From Chlorogloeopsis sp. ULAP01 (GTDB lineage Bacteria > Cyanobacteriota > Cyanobacteriia > Cyanobacteriales > Nostocaceae), in assembly GCF_030381805.1 (NCBI RefSeq), contig NZ_JAUDRH010000003.1:62001-126000 (forward strand): a stretch of 64,000 nucleotides of DNA, written 5' to 3'. A program made the translations under genes and the position numbers. The notes beneath the pieces are model-generated. The model was not told where the DNA came from, did not search any database, and was given only the letters and a program-made list of their open reading frames with translations. Of this stretch, positions 62,859 to 64,000 are shown one piece after another. Position 1 is the first letter of the stretch. Every line of letters starts with the position of its first letter.

Positions 62859-64000
62859 CTAATCCTCAGTTTTTGCAATCTCATCATCAATCATAGGTTT
62901 ATCTTGCCCATCCATTGTACTTTCTACTACAAATCCATCTAGTTCTGCTTCAGACTCACGTTTTAGTGATTTTTCAGAAACGATGACAAACTCAGTCTCT
63001 CTAGAAGGCTTGTTACCCCATTGATCTAAAACATCTTTAGCTAATACTTCTTGCACCCAAATTTTAGCCACAACTGTTAGGGGTAGTGCTAGTAATAATC
63101 CTAACGGGCCGAAGAAACTGAGAAAAAATAGTTGAGAGATTAATGTTACAGCAGGTAGCAGCGATACTTGATGTGCCATGACGATGGGTGTGAGAAAATT
63201 ACCCTCCGTCTGTTGAATAATAAAGTAAAGACCTAATACAACAAGCGACTTCCAGGGAGCATCTAAAAGTGCGATCGCCATTGCGGGTACTACGCTAATA
63301 GTAGGGCCAAGATTGGGAATTAAGTTCATAAACCCTGCTAAGACTCCTAATGCTAAGGCTGAGGGTACACGCAAAATGAACAAGCCAATCATACTCATAA
63401 TTCCCACGTAAGTCATGGCAATAGCAGCACCTATCACCCATCCCCCCAGTGAAACCTCGCAACGATCCAAAATCCCATCTACCCGGCGGCGATAAAATGA
63501 AGGAAATAAACGTATAAATAATTTGCGGTAGGCAATGGGATCAGCTAAGAACATTCCTGTTAACACCAGTACCAGCAAAATTTTGAGTACTACTTCCAAA
63601 GAACCAGAAACAATAGCAAAAGAGCTTCCCAGTAAACGATTAATCAAAGGTTCTGCTTGTTTGGTGAGGCTATTTATATCTGGTATGTATGGAGTTAATT
63701 GAACAGGAATGCGAGTTTCGAGTTGATTAAGCCAGGTATTGAATAGTTGAAAGCCTTTAGGAACTCGATAAGTAAGTTCATTAAACTGCTGGGCAAAGGG
63801 CGGTACAATCAGCCAGAAAAATCCGACGATCGCAGCAATAAAAATACCTACAGATAGCGATATAGCAAAACCTCGACTCATTCCTGAGCTTTGGAAGCGT
63901 CTAGATAGGCGATTTAAGGTAGTAGCTAATACAACAGCAGCAAATATCAGTAAAAGTACTTCGCGGATTTGCCATAAAATATACAGTGACAAGACTAAGG
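62859..64000 (-). CDS. AI-2E/PerM-family membrane transporter, 5' end outside window
   Basis: About 380 residues are visible. The frame stays open to the right edge (…LVLSLYILWQIREVLLL), so the first residues are missing; the TTG at 63992 is probably not the start. Around seven or eight transmembrane helices are present, with the family motif PNLGPTISVVPAMAIAL and a duplicated hydrophobic core. Members include autoinducer-2 exporters and sodium/proton antiporters, so the substrate is open. The C-terminal ~60 residues are acidic and likely disordered (MDGQDKPMIDDEIAKTED). Confidence 0.85.
   Translation of the reverse strand, partial: LVLSLYILWQIREVLLLIFAAVVLATTLNRLSRRFQSSGMSRGFAISLSVGIFIAAIVGFFWLIVPPFAQQFNELTYRVPKGFQLFNTWLNQLETRIPVQLTPYIPDINSLTKQAEPLINRLLGSSFAIVSGSLEVVLKILLVLVLTGMFLADPIAYRKLFIRLFPSFYRRRVDGILDRCEVSLGGWVIGAAIAMTYVGIMSMIGLFILRVPSALALGVLAGFMNLIPNLGPTISVVPAMAIALLDAPWKSLVVLGLYFIIQQTEGNFLTPIVMAHQVSLLPAVTLISQLFFLSFFGPLGLLLALPLTVVAKIWVQEVLAKDVLDQWGNKPSRETEFVIVSEKSLKRESEAELDGFVVESTMDGQDKPMIDDEIAKTED

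Overview
The window looks like chromosomal DNA of a filamentous cyanobacterium. HIP1 octamers (GCGATCGC) recur throughout, intergenic spaces carry Nostocales-type short repeats, and the gene set includes a bidirectional Hox hydrogenase, NifJ, a class III PHB synthase, CBS-CP12 and scytonemin-type enzymes. A complete glyoxylate shunt (aceA, aceB) next to PHB genes is rare in cyanobacteria. From memory it fits Chlorogloeopsis fritschii-like strains, but the species call is inference. I saw no tRNA, rRNA, CRISPR array or intact transposase gene.

Region 1 (1-21.3 kb) is a polyhydroxybutyrate (PHB) and C2-carbon district. It holds a second thiolase (cut by the left edge), three proteins with a phasin-like helical domain (one fused to a large unknown beta-rich domain), an exported PHB-depolymerase-like hydrolase, a methyltransferase-patatin pair, an MscS channel, an alpha/beta hydrolase and an SDR. 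The minus-strand block aceB-aceA-phaA-phaB-phaE-phaC follows. Acetyl-CoA can go either to PHB (PhaA, PhaB, PhaEC) or through isocitrate lyase and malate synthase to C4 acids.

Region 2 (21.3-42.7 kb) begins with a regulatory-looking gap and a ribbon-helix-helix protein. It continues with the hydrogenase cluster, read on the minus strand as nifJ, a DHOD-like gene, usp, hoxE, an inserted block, hoxF, a broken gene, hoxU, hoxY, a membrane protein, CBS-CP12, a small unknown protein, hoxH and hoxW. NifJ, Hox and CP12 together suggest fermentative or dark redox control. The block between hoxE and hoxF holds AT-rich genes of unknown function, one with two apparent frameshifts.

Region 3 (43-47 kb) is mixed housekeeping: GrpB, DUF29, HisG, an orphan OmpR-type response regulator and an acyltransferase.

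Region 4 (47-53.7 kb) is a minus-strand scytonemin-type operon: a heme-oxygenase-like putative diiron protein, scyA, scyB and scyC, followed by a carotenoid cleavage oxygenase. The scyD-F genes and the aromatic amino-acid genes usually linked to scyABC are not in the window.

Region 5 (54-64 kb) has an ABC exporter (one ATPase, two paralogous permeases), a divergent succinyl-CoA-synthetase-like pair whose catalytic His and partner Glu positions are both Gln, a decayed small membrane gene, an SDR without the usual Tyr, and an AI-2E/PerM-type permease cut by the right edge.

Several start codons were moved from the longest open frame to an internal ATG on ribosome-binding-site or family-length grounds; each case is noted in its entry.
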